Positions 8,415 through 15,287 of a stretch of 46,881 bases of DNA are shown here, piece by piece; the stretch's first letter is position 1, and every line of letters begins with the position of its first letter. This DNA is from Candidatus Gastranaerophilales bacterium (lineage in GTDB: Bacteria; Cyanobacteriota; Vampirovibrionia; Gastranaerophilales; Gastranaerophilaceae): positions 1-46,881 of the forward strand of contig CALUVW010000017.1 in NCBI GenBank assembly GCA_944324315.1, read 5' to 3'. Under the pieces are notes generated by a model. It had not been told where the DNA came from and did no database searches. It worked only from the letters and a program-made list of their open reading frames with translations. Both the position numbers and the translations under genes were made by a program.

Positions 8415-8496
8415 AAAAGTAAATCTATAAAAATTTATTACATGTATTAGCAAAAAATAAATATTTTGTGTTTTCTAAAAAATTGGAGCAATAATA

Positions 8497-8650
8497 ATGG
8501 ACAGCATCAATCTATTCACAAATAAAACGAGTATTCCTTCACAAGGTATAACACCAAATAAACAACCGCAGCAGACAATAAAAACACCTGAACTCAAGGA
8601 AGATACTTTTGAACATGAAGATAAAAGTAAAATGAGTAAAAGGAAGAAAA
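8497..8650 (+). repeat. Duplicated coding module, copy 2
   Basis: Second copy of the module at 7335-7490, including start codon context. Confidence 0.85.
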
Positions 8651-8802
8651 TTGCTATAGGAGCTGCAATAATTGGCGGGATTTGGGCTATTACTGAATTT
8701 ATCATTTGGAGATATGACAAATCTACAAATAAAGTTTTAAAAGAAGCTGAAAAAACATTTCAAGAAACTAAAAAATCTCTTGATGAATTGGGAAATATCT
8801 AA
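8497..8802 (+). CDS. Small single-pass membrane protein (duplicated module)
   Basis: 101 aa. Residues 1-49 closely match residues 207-255 of the 6717 gene product, followed by a hydrophobic helix (IAIGAAIIGGIWAITEFIIW, residues about 53-72) flanked by lysine and arginine, and a short charged tail ending LDELGNI. TTGGAG lies upstream of the ATG. The Pro/Gln/Thr-rich N-terminal part plus one helix suggests a tethered adaptor or regulatory protein. It lies between the large duplicated-module gene and the degenerate AAA+ gene, all on the same strand. Function unknown. Confidence 0.75.
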   Translation: MDSINLFTNKTSIPSQGITPNKQPQQTIKTPELKEDTFEHEDKSKMSKRKKIAIGAAIIGGIWAITEFIIWRYDKSTNKVLKEAEKTFQETKKSLDELGNI

Positions 8803-8821
8803 ATAATATTATGGTTAAAAT

Positions 8822-10144
8822 ATGAAAATCACTGCTATAAACAATATAAATAAAAATATTCAATATAGAAACAATAATTATAACTCTGTATCTGTAAAAT
8901 ATGAAAATACCAAAAATTTAACTAAAGATGAATTTATACATAAATCGGTTAAGCCTCATAATCCAAGTTTTAAAGGCAGTGATGCTTATAAATTTGTAAT
9001 GTATAATTTAGAAAACGGATTTCTTGGCTATACTAAAGAAAAAGCAAAGCTTGCACAATCTTTTTTAGTACCATTTGTTGAGTCAATAAGAAATCCGGAA
9101 ATACCGGTTCCTCCATCAATCCTTTTGCATGGTTCAGAAACAAATGTAATTAACAACATTATAAATAGAATTAATTATATCCTAAGTCCACTACCTTATG
9201 ATGTAGTAAAACTTGTAAAGACTTCGAAAGAGGACTTCTTTGCAAATATTAAAAATCTATTAAATGCTCATCAGATATCTAGTCAACAAGGACGTTATAG
9301 ATTTATTACAGTTATTGACGAACCTGAAAATCATTTAGGAATGACGTATACACAGGCTAAAAGATTGTTAAATTTTAACTTCACCCCAGAAGATATAAAA
9401 ATCCTAAACGAAAATAATGATAATGTTGATAATATAAATTATTTAAAAAGTTTGCTTGATAACTGCAGTAAGCCGGCCGCTGATAGAGGTTATGCAACAT
9501 CTTTTATATTTACTTCAAAAAATCCACATTTAATTCATCCTGATTTTCGAAAAGGGAAAATGGAAAAAATTGGTTTCAACAGACCGGAAGATGCAGGTGT
9601 ATTATTCCTTAATATGCTAAAATCACATAAGGAAGCGATTGAAAGTCTTGTCACAGATGACCCTACAAAAATTTATTATAAAAACAGGTTAAAAAATGTT
9701 AATCTTGAAGATTTAAGTATTCAACAGATAGATGAAATAAGAAATTTCTTTGAGCCCAACTACCCTAAAGGAGCATTCAGTTATGGTGATATTAGGAATT
9801 TAACTTTTGATACTTTCAGTACAATTATTAAAAATGATGAAAGAGTTCCATGGGTGGACTGTTTGTATGCAACGCTAAATAACAGCAAAAGATCCTATAC
9901 TCCTGAACAAGTAGTAAGACAAATGGAAATTTCAGATTTATTTGAAAAGCGCCAATCCATGTATAACTTTTTAAAAAACAAATTCGAAAATGGAGACATA
10001 AGTCCAGAAGAAATAATACAGTTTGATTTTCATGCTGCTGTAAGAAAAGCCCAAATAACTATGTTAGAAAAATTAGAAAAAGAAGATAAACTTAATATTT
10101 ATGATAAGTATACTTTGAAAAAATTTAAAGAAGAAGAATTATAA
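8822..10144 (+). CDS. AAA+ paralogue with degenerate Walker A (pseudo-ATPase)
   Basis: 440 aa; aligns with the AAA+ protein at 5184 through the whole ATPase domain. Walker A GATGVGKT is replaced by GSETNVIN (residues 104-111), so the P-loop lysine and Ser/Thr are gone. Walker B is kept (ITVIDEPE, D166 E167), as is the sensor-1 region (TSKNPHLI, N234) and the shared block NYLKSLLDN (206-214). The N-terminus has the motif NPSFKGSDAY at 47-56, in an Asn-rich region. It has no convincing Shine-Dalgarno and starts 20 nt after the 101-aa gene. ATP hydrolysis is unlikely; ATP-independent binding or a structural role beside the active paralogue is the inference. Confidence 0.8.
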   Translation: MKITAINNINKNIQYRNNNYNSVSVKYENTKNLTKDEFIHKSVKPHNPSFKGSDAYKFVMYNLENGFLGYTKEKAKLAQSFLVPFVESIRNPEIPVPPSILLHGSETNVINNIINRINYILSPLPYDVVKLVKTSKEDFFANIKNLLNAHQISSQQGRYRFITVIDEPENHLGMTYTQAKRLLNFNFTPEDIKILNENNDNVDNINYLKSLLDNCSKPAADRGYATSFIFTSKNPHLIHPDFRKGKMEKIGFNRPEDAGVLFLNMLKSHKEAIESLVTDDPTKIYYKNRLKNVNLEDLSIQQIDEIRNFFEPNYPKGAFSYGDIRNLTFDTFSTIIKNDERVPWVDCLYATLNNSKRSYTPEQVVRQMEISDLFEKRQSMYNFLKNKFENGDISPEEIIQFDFHAAVRKAQITMLEKLEKEDKLNIYDKYTLKKFKEEEL

Positions 10145-10164
10145 TTTATTTCAAAGTTTTATTA

Positions 10165-10176
10165 TATAATTAACCT
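10165..10176 (+). promoter_or_regulatory. -10 box placed for a leaderless DUF3089 transcript
   Basis: TATAAT (10165-10170), then TAACCT, then ATG at 10177. Perfect -10, 6-nt gap, no Shine-Dalgarno. The -35 region is weak. Confidence 0.45.
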
Positions 10177-11151
10177 ATGAAAAAGATATTGATTATTTTT
10201 TTACTTTTTACTGGCTGTTTTATTAATTGTTTTGCTGCAGAAATTCAACTTACAGACTATTCTGATAACTCAAACTGGCTTTCAAAACCTGCAAAAACAT
10301 ACTCTGCTGACGTTTTTTATATTTATCCGACTGTTTGCACAACGGAAGATAAAAGTAATCTATGTGCAATAGATAATAAACAAATGAGAGAAAGTGCAAA
10401 AACTGTTTTTAAACTTCAGGCGGAAGCTTTTGATACCGTTGCAAATATTTATGCCCCTTTTTATACTCAGTATAATTTCAGAGCATTTGAATACTCACAT
10501 TATGAAAAGATTCAACAAAATACATTAAATAATGCTCAGGGGCTTTCGGATGTTTATGGGGCACTCGACTATTATTTTAAAAAATTAAATCAAGGTCGTC
10601 CATATATTCTTGTCAGTCACTCGCAGGGTTCAGCTATAATGCTTGTTGTCTTGAGCGATTATATGAAAAAACATCCCGAATATTACAAAAATATGGCTGC
10701 GGCTTATGTTATAGGCTATCCTGTTACAAAAGAGTATTTAAAGAATAATCCTCATCTTAAATTCGCAAAAAAATCAGATGATACAGGAGTAATCATTTCA
10801 TATGATGTTCAGGCTCCAGACAAATCGGGAATAAATGTTTTACAGGCAAAAAATCAGTTGGTTATAAATCCTATAAGTTGGAGCAGAGGACAAAGGCGCA
10901 TTAAGGCAGATAAAAACCTCGGCAGCTTGGATGAAAAAACTTTAAAAATAACAACTCCTGGTATTGCAGATGCAAAGATTAATAAAAAACTCGGTGTTGT
11001 TATTTGTTCGACAGTTGATACTGCAAAATATGAAATAAAACTTCCTAAACTATTCGGGAATGGTTCTTTCCACGGACAGGATTTTCAATTTTACTTTCTT
11101 AACCTTAGAGAAAATGCAAAAGTTAGAATTGATAAATTCTTAAACAGATAG
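10177..11151 (+). CDS. Secreted DUF3089 alpha/beta hydrolase
   Basis: 324 aa with a clear N-terminal signal peptide (MKKILIIFLLFTGCFINCFA, cleavage likely after A20). The body fits DUF3089 (PF11288), a lipase-like alpha/beta-hydrolase family: ADVFYIYPTV near residue 44, the GALDYYF helix near 128-134, nucleophile elbow SHSQGSA at 147-153 with S149 as candidate nucleophile, and VIGYPVT near 178-184. The elbow has Ser where Gly is usual at the first position. Likely exported across the inner membrane; substrate unknown. Separate transcription unit (own -10 box). Confidence 0.85.
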   Translation: MKKILIIFLLFTGCFINCFAAEIQLTDYSDNSNWLSKPAKTYSADVFYIYPTVCTTEDKSNLCAIDNKQMRESAKTVFKLQAEAFDTVANIYAPFYTQYNFRAFEYSHYEKIQQNTLNNAQGLSDVYGALDYYFKKLNQGRPYILVSHSQGSAIMLVVLSDYMKKHPEYYKNMAAAYVIGYPVTKEYLKNNPHLKFAKKSDDTGVIISYDVQAPDKSGINVLQAKNQLVINPISWSRGQRRIKADKNLGSLDEKTLKITTPGIADAKINKKLGVVICSTVDTAKYEIKLPKLFGNGSFHGQDFQFYFLNLRENAKVRIDKFLNR

Positions 11152-11227
11152 TTTTAGAGAAAAATATTACCTTTACCTGCAAGAATATAATTTGCGTTAT
11201 TTTATACATGGAAGTCAAATCTTAAAA

Positions 11228-11254
11228 TGTCATCCCAAACTTGTTTCAGGATCT
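11228..11254 (-). repeat. Palindromic dispersed repeat (CTGAAACAAGTTCAG family), copy A
   Basis: Minus strand reads AGATCCTGAAACAAGTTTGG then GATGACA, an imperfect inverted repeat. Other copies: 21321-21346, 25625-25651, 32098-32124. Confidence 0.75.
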
Positions 11255-11346
11255 AATAACTGTAGGACTTTGTATTTGACATTTCAATCGTGTACGGTTT
11301 GCCTATAAAGTGGCTTTGTGTTTAGGTTTTAACCTGTCGGAAGTGT

Positions 11347-11481
11347 CCGAAAATAATTAAACAAAATTACTTGAAAAGTCCACGAAGTGTCCGTTGCCCC
11401 CCCCGACTTTTGGTTGTAACCCTTATGTGGCGAAAGTTTAGGGTGTATTTGAACTTTTACGAATGGTTTGATTATTTTCGG
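11347..11481. mobile_element. MITE-like element with 16-bp inverted ends
   Basis: CCGAAAATAATTAAAC (11347-11362) and GTTTGATTATTTTCGG (11466-11481) are inverted copies with 15/16 identity, bounding 135 bp without coding capacity. The same end sequence occurs near 1312 and 2083 in the larger direct repeats. A non-autonomous element is a reasonable reading; no target-site duplication was confirmed. Confidence 0.45.
11387..11433 (+). repeat. Dispersed repeat, copy 2 (GTGTCCGTTG family, C8 run)
   Basis: Matches 1-53. Contains eight consecutive C at 11397-11404. Confidence 0.7.
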
Positions 11482-11536
11482 CATGGACATTTGAAATTTG
11501 TCATAAAGTTTGTTATTTTTTTAATTTCGAGTATGT

Positions 11537-12150
11537 CTACGACAGGTAATTTAATAAACCCAGCGGGTTTAAAAGGGCATATTTTGCTTCAATATTTTGT
11601 CTTCTGTTTCCCCATTTTGCAAAGGCAAAATTAACACCGGATGATTTTGCACACTGCATATCATAAATACTGTCGCCGATATAAAGAGTTTCTTCTGGCT
11701 TTACTTTTGCAAGTTCCATATATTTTAGGAGAGGTTCGGGGTTCGGTTTATGCTTTTTAGTATCATCTGCACAGATAATAATTCCAAAATATTTGTTAAG
11801 TCCGAAATGCGTAACTTCTTCGTCAAATTCAGCTTTTGTTTTAGATGTTACTATTCCTAATTTATAATCAGGTGAAAGTTTTTGCAGCAAATCTTTTATA
11901 CCGTCAAAAACACAAACAGAATTTTTGTAGCTATTCAAATGATTATTCCATAAATCAACTGTTTCAGTTATGTTTGTAATACCAAGCTGCTTTATTGCCG
12001 CTTCGCCCGTAATACCCAGTACAAATCTAATTCTTCAATTTTATAATTTTTATTTTGCACTTCTTTTAAGGTATCCTGCAGGGAATGCAGAACAGCATAT
12101 TCAGTATTTATCAAAGTTCCGTCAACATCAAAGACAATATGTTTATACAT
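11537..12150 (-). pseudogene. HAD-family phosphatase, single frameshift
   Basis: Starts at the ATG at 12150 (AGGAGA 4 nt upstream) with MYKHIVFDVDGTLINTEYAV, the HAD motif I aspartates. The frame breaks near 12023-12026: restoring one base in the AAA run gives an unbroken protein of about 204 aa continuing EELDFVLGITGEAAIKQLGI. The rest (11938 down to 11537) has motif II IVTSKTK, motif III lysine in KHKPNPEP and motif IV GDSIYD. Similar to Gph/PpaX-type phosphatases. Its start overlaps the acetyltransferase stop by 8 nt (coupled operon). True mutation and a homopolymer sequencing error are both possible. Confidence 0.8.
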
Positions 12151-12733
12151 TATCTCTCCTGATATCATCAAAGTATTTTATAACCCGGCAAGGGTTGCCA
12201 ACCGCAACGCAATCATCCGGAATAGATTTATTTACCACGCTTCCTGCGCCGACTATACTGTTTTTACCGATAGTTACTCCCGGCAGAATTATTACACCGC
12301 CGCCAATCCATGCCCCATCTTTTATCTCTACAGGGTCCGCACAGGTGTTATAATAAATTGGATCATCTTCCGCTCTTTCAATAATATAGCGTTCTTCTAG
12401 CAAAACCGGATGATATGCAGTATAAATTTGAACATTTGGTGCAAACATGATACAGTTTCCGATAATAATTTTTTCATTATCAATAAATGTACAATTAGGT
12501 CCTATTATAACATCCTTACCTATAAAAATATTTTTTCCGTATTCACAGTGAAATTTTTCATCAATTACAACATTAGAGCCTATTGAACCGAATAATTGTT
12601 CAAGGATTTGACGTTTTTGATGCTCATCGTTAAAATCCAATGAATCGTACTTTCTCATCAAAGCTCTTGCGTTTTCTCTCATTTTGCACAATTCTACAGA
12701 ATTCGTATCTATATATTTATATTTTTTTTGCAT
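12143..12733 (-). CDS. Maltose/galactoside-type O-acetyltransferase
   Basis: 196 aa, full length for the Maa/LacA/NodL group. The N-terminal Mac domain (MRENARALMRKYD, about residues 18-30) is followed by left-handed beta-helix hexapeptide repeats (GKNIFIGKDVIIGPNC through WIGGGVIILPGVTIGKNSIV), the catalytic histidine in AYHPVLLEER near residue 113, and the usual end VAVGNPCRVIK. It transfers acetyl from acetyl-CoA to a sugar hydroxyl in the cytoplasm. CAGGAGTAATAT precedes the ATG. First gene of a two-gene unit with the HAD phosphatase, whose start lies inside its stop region. Confidence 0.9.
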   Translation of the reverse strand: MQKKYKYIDTNSVELCKMRENARALMRKYDSLDFNDEHQKRQILEQLFGSIGSNVVIDEKFHCEYGKNIFIGKDVIIGPNCTFIDNEKIIIGNCIMFAPNVQIYTAYHPVLLEERYIIERAEDDPIYYNTCADPVEIKDGAWIGGGVIILPGVTIGKNSIVGAGSVVNKSIPDDCVAVGNPCRVIKYFDDIRRDNV

Positions 12734-12853
12734 ATATTACTCCTGACAAGAAATATAACATAAATATTTTATTATTAGAAACTGTAAAATGTAAATAAGT
12801 TTGAGAAAATGTCAGAGTATATTAAAAAGATATTGACTTCTTATTCCAAAAAC

Positions 12854-12877
12854 AATCAAACCATGTGTTCTTTTACA
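12854..12877 (+). repeat. 24-bp repeat (AATCAAACCATGTGTTCTTT), third copy
   Basis: Same sequence as the 3' half of the direct repeats at 1312-1364 and 2083-2134. It is followed by CCTGCCGGAAGTGGCCGAAA, which resembles 11328-11350. Confidence 0.7.
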
Positions 12878-12925
12878 CCTGCCGGAAGTGGCCGAAATTT
12901 TACATACAAAGAATAAGTTATTAAA

Positions 12926-13390
12926 TTATAACCCCAAACGTTTTTTTAAAGCGATTAATACAATCATGTTATCAATATATTGTGGACAATAATTATACGG
13001 TGTCATCAAAGGAATTGTTTGTGTCAGTTCTTTTGACGCTGTTTCTCTGTCATACATATCATTAACATAAGTATTGATAACAAGAACCAGAGAGGTCGTT
13101 GATGAATCTAAAACAGAACAATATTCCTCGTTTTGAAATTTTAAAGCTTTTTCTTTATTATCATTCAGCAACTGATTACAATCAGCATTACGTTTTTTTA
13201 TAAACTTAAACTTTGTAAACGGGTTTATATTCTTTTCAATAAGCTCCGCCACTAATTCTTCATTTTGACAAATATTCACACTATCAAATTGGCTTGGATT
13301 TACAAAATAAATATAGCCTGCAAACAAAAGTGATAAAACAACAAGTGTTATAAAAATATAACCAACAGCCTTTTTAAAAGTATTTTTCAT
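12926..13390 (-). CDS. Small membrane-anchored hypothetical protein
   Basis: 154 aa. Basic N-terminus then one hydrophobic helix (YIFITLVVLSLLFAGYIYFV, about residues 11-30), so an inner-membrane anchor or uncleaved signal with the rest outside. The remaining ~120 aa contains five cysteines (CQNEE, DCNQL, YCSV, YCPQ among them), which could form disulfides outside the cytoplasm. No family recognised. Isolated gene next to the tRNA; no clear Shine-Dalgarno. Confidence 0.65.
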   Translation of the reverse strand: MKNTFKKAVGYIFITLVVLSLLFAGYIYFVNPSQFDSVNICQNEELVAELIEKNINPFTKFKFIKKRNADCNQLLNDNKEKALKFQNEEYCSVLDSSTTSLVLVINTYVNDMYDRETASKELTQTIPLMTPYNYCPQYIDNMIVLIALKKRLGL

Positions 13391-13484
13391 AAATTAATAA
13401 TGATATATCATGTTAATTTTGTCAATAAATTAAAATCAATATTGCAAAATTTTATTGTTTGGAATAAAATATATAAGGAATTAT

Positions 13485-13555
13485 TCCCGGATCGTCTAGT
13501 GGCAGGACTGAAGATTCTGGCTCTTCCAACGGTGGTTCGAATCCATCTCCGGGAA
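13485..13555 (+). tRNA. tRNA-Gln (anticodon CUG)
   Basis: Full cloverleaf. Acceptor TCCCGGA/TCCGGGA, D stem GTCT/GGAC, anticodon stem GAAGA/TCTTC with loop TTCTGGC (anticodon CTG), T stem GGTGG/CCATC with loop TTCGAAT, discriminator A at 13555. The U1-A72 pair is typical of glutamine tRNAs. CCA is not encoded. No other RNA gene adjoins it. Confidence 0.93.
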
Positions 13556-13613
13556 TTTGTTTTTAATTTTGATTAATACTTTAATAGCAAAAAAATTTTT
13601 TTTATGTTTTCTG

Positions 13614-13619
13614 TATAAT
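13614..13619 (+). promoter_or_regulatory. -10 box just before the 13626 gene
   Basis: TATAAT followed by ATGAAT and then ATG at 13626: the same 6-nt spacing as in other SD-less genes here, which argues for the second ATG as the start. No good -35. Confidence 0.4.
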
Positions 13620-13625
13620 ATGAAT

Positions 13626-13904
13626 ATGAATTTGAATATTAATTCTCCATCTTTTAAGAGTGTGTATACGGTAGACACAGGAAGTGCCACATCTAAAACT
13701 CAAATTTTTACACTAGGTGCTTTAATGAATAATTTTTGGCTGAATAATGCCGGCACTACTTTCAATAAAATAAGAAATACCGGAGTTTACGGACAAGTTG
13801 ACTTTAATGTAAAAGATTATAAAGACAGCTCGTTTGAATCCATTATGAATAACAACGGTATTTCTTATAAGAAGAAAAACAACACTCTTAACTATATTGC
13901 TTAG
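13626..13904 (+). CDS. Small hypothetical protein with F-x-G-type N-terminus
   Basis: 92 aa from 13626 (94 aa from the ATG at 13620). Begins MNLNINSPSFKSVYTVDTGS; the SPSFKS segment matches the motif NPSFKGS of the 8822 protein and similar segments elsewhere. No membrane helix or known domain. No Shine-Dalgarno; TATAAT ends 6 nt before the start. Its stop overlaps the stop of the convergent gene at 13901 by 3 nt. Confidence 0.6.
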   Translation: MNLNINSPSFKSVYTVDTGSATSKTQIFTLGALMNNFWLNNAGTTFNKIRNTGVYGQVDFNVKDYKDSSFESIMNNNGISYKKKNNTLNYIA

Positions 13905-15247
13905 TTGTTGTTATTAAAAAATTTATTTTCAAGGTTTATTTTGAATTTAACCAGTTTATATTTTATAAATCCTGTTAAAGTTCTGGTATCAGACCTTAAA
14001 TCATTTAAAGTTGCTTCCTGCATAACCCTGTTAATATATGGTTTTCCATCAATAAGATCTTTTGCCAATTCAATTTCATTATAATTTCCAATAAGATTAT
14101 TGCGATAAGCTTTAAATAAATTTTTTAAAGAGTTAATTTTTTTATTTACAACCTTTGTATCAATATTTGCAATAAATTCATACAAAGAAACAGGAGATTT
14201 AAAGGGTATATTTTTTTCTATAACATTGTAAACAAATTCCTTATCATTTTCATTGTTTTCAATCTTATGTAATATATCTGGCACTACTTTTATATTTTCA
14301 GAATTTTCTGCAAATGACATATAATTTTTAGATAAATAATTATCAAAAAAGTATATTCTGTCTTTATAATTATCCCGATTTGAGGATTTCAAAATCTTCA
14401 ATAAAGTTTCATTCAAAGCTTTTTTATCATAAGATACTAAAAAGCGTAAACTTTTTCCAAAATGTGAAATAACTTCCATTTTTTCTGGATAATAATCCGA
14501 CATAAGCACTTCTTCTGATAAATCTGAAAATTTTTCATCTTGATTTTTCAAATTAATAATATCAAACAACTGTTCATACTTCTGTGGCTGATATGATTTA
14601 TTTTCTATTGCCTGTTCCAAATCAGATACAATATTTTTCTTATTAATATTCAAATATAAATATGGTTTATAATCAGCAAAATTTTTATTAATTTCTGAAG
14701 CATATTTTGAATTAACAAAGCCTGATAAGAAATTGTAAGATAGTTTTTTTGTATTAATTATCTTCTCATTCAAATTTAATAATTTTAAAACAAGATCTGT
14801 TTTATCTTTGTTTTTATCCATTGCGACAAATAAATTTTCAAGCTCTCCGAAGGATAAATTATCTTGTTTGGCCAATTTTTTATGAACAATTGATGGTTTA
14901 GAAATATTTGAAACCATATCAGCCACATTCTTAAAATTTGTTCCTAACTCTTTAGACTGATTTGTAAAATATAAATTTCTATACTTTCTTCCTAAAATAT
15001 ACATCAAGTCATGTTTTATCTGATTCCCAGAGGTGTAAATATTTTTAGCATAGTCTGCCTCTTTAGATGAAATATTAAAATACCTCTGCATATTATAATT
15101 AAAATTTTTATACATTTTAGATTGCGGTATTCTTAAAATTTTTGCGGGAGAAAAACTGCCGCTAAAATGTATACTATCTGATTTATTTGAGTTGTTTGTA
15201 ATACTGTACTGAGATACAAATTTTTGGGGTAAATTGTCTACTTTCAT
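13901..15247 (-). CDS. Hypothetical helical protein with F-x-G motif
   Basis: 448 aa, lysine- and asparagine-rich, almost entirely helical, no signal peptide. Residues 24-30 are DSIHFSG, an F-x-G motif after an Asn/Ser-rich start (MKVDNLPQKFVSQYSITNNS). The remainder resembles helical-repeat proteins but no family is recognised. SD is weak (GAAG/AAGAAG stretch). It lies directly downstream of no operon partner: mnmG begins 1.9 kb upstream on the same strand and ends 40 nt before this start, so co-transcription with mnmG is possible. Confidence 0.7.
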   Translation of the reverse strand: MKVDNLPQKFVSQYSITNNSNKSDSIHFSGSFSPAKILRIPQSKMYKNFNYNMQRYFNISSKEADYAKNIYTSGNQIKHDLMYILGRKYRNLYFTNQSKELGTNFKNVADMVSNISKPSIVHKKLAKQDNLSFGELENLFVAMDKNKDKTDLVLKLLNLNEKIINTKKLSYNFLSGFVNSKYASEINKNFADYKPYLYLNINKKNIVSDLEQAIENKSYQPQKYEQLFDIINLKNQDEKFSDLSEEVLMSDYYPEKMEVISHFGKSLRFLVSYDKKALNETLLKILKSSNRDNYKDRIYFFDNYLSKNYMSFAENSENIKVVPDILHKIENNENDKEFVYNVIEKNIPFKSPVSLYEFIANIDTKVVNKKINSLKNLFKAYRNNLIGNYNEIELAKDLIDGKPYINRVMQEATLNDLRSDTRTLTGFIKYKLVKFKINLENKFFNNNN

Positions 15248-15287
15248 TTTTCTTACTTCTTTCTTTTCTTTCTAACTTTACTACTAA

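Larger units (their letters stand above)
11152..11536. other. 385-bp intergenic region built from repeats
   Basis: No gene supported. It holds a copy of the GATC-CTGAA palindromic repeat (11228-11254), a ~135-bp element with 16-bp terminal inverted repeats (11347-11481), and a copy of the GTGTCCGTTG repeat with a C8 run (11387-11433). An 87-codon plus-strand frame over it is translated repeat. Confidence 0.7.

Noticed and set aside
11397-11404. C8 run as another slippage switch
   Set aside because: Lies in a non-coding repeat with no gene reading through it; the other copy of the repeat has no such run.
11371-11634. 87-codon plus-strand frame
   Set aside because: Covers dispersed repeats and runs antisense into the HAD gene; translated repeat, not a gene.
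1-13400. Integron-like cassette array
   Set aside because: Repeats between small minus-strand genes are suggestive, but no integrase and no attC core pairs could be seen.
13600-13625. Start of the small gene at an ATG before the tRNA-proximal T-run (13557 frame)
   Set aside because: The upstream part encodes a low-complexity Leu/Phe stretch directly after the tRNA, and the -10 box lies inside it.
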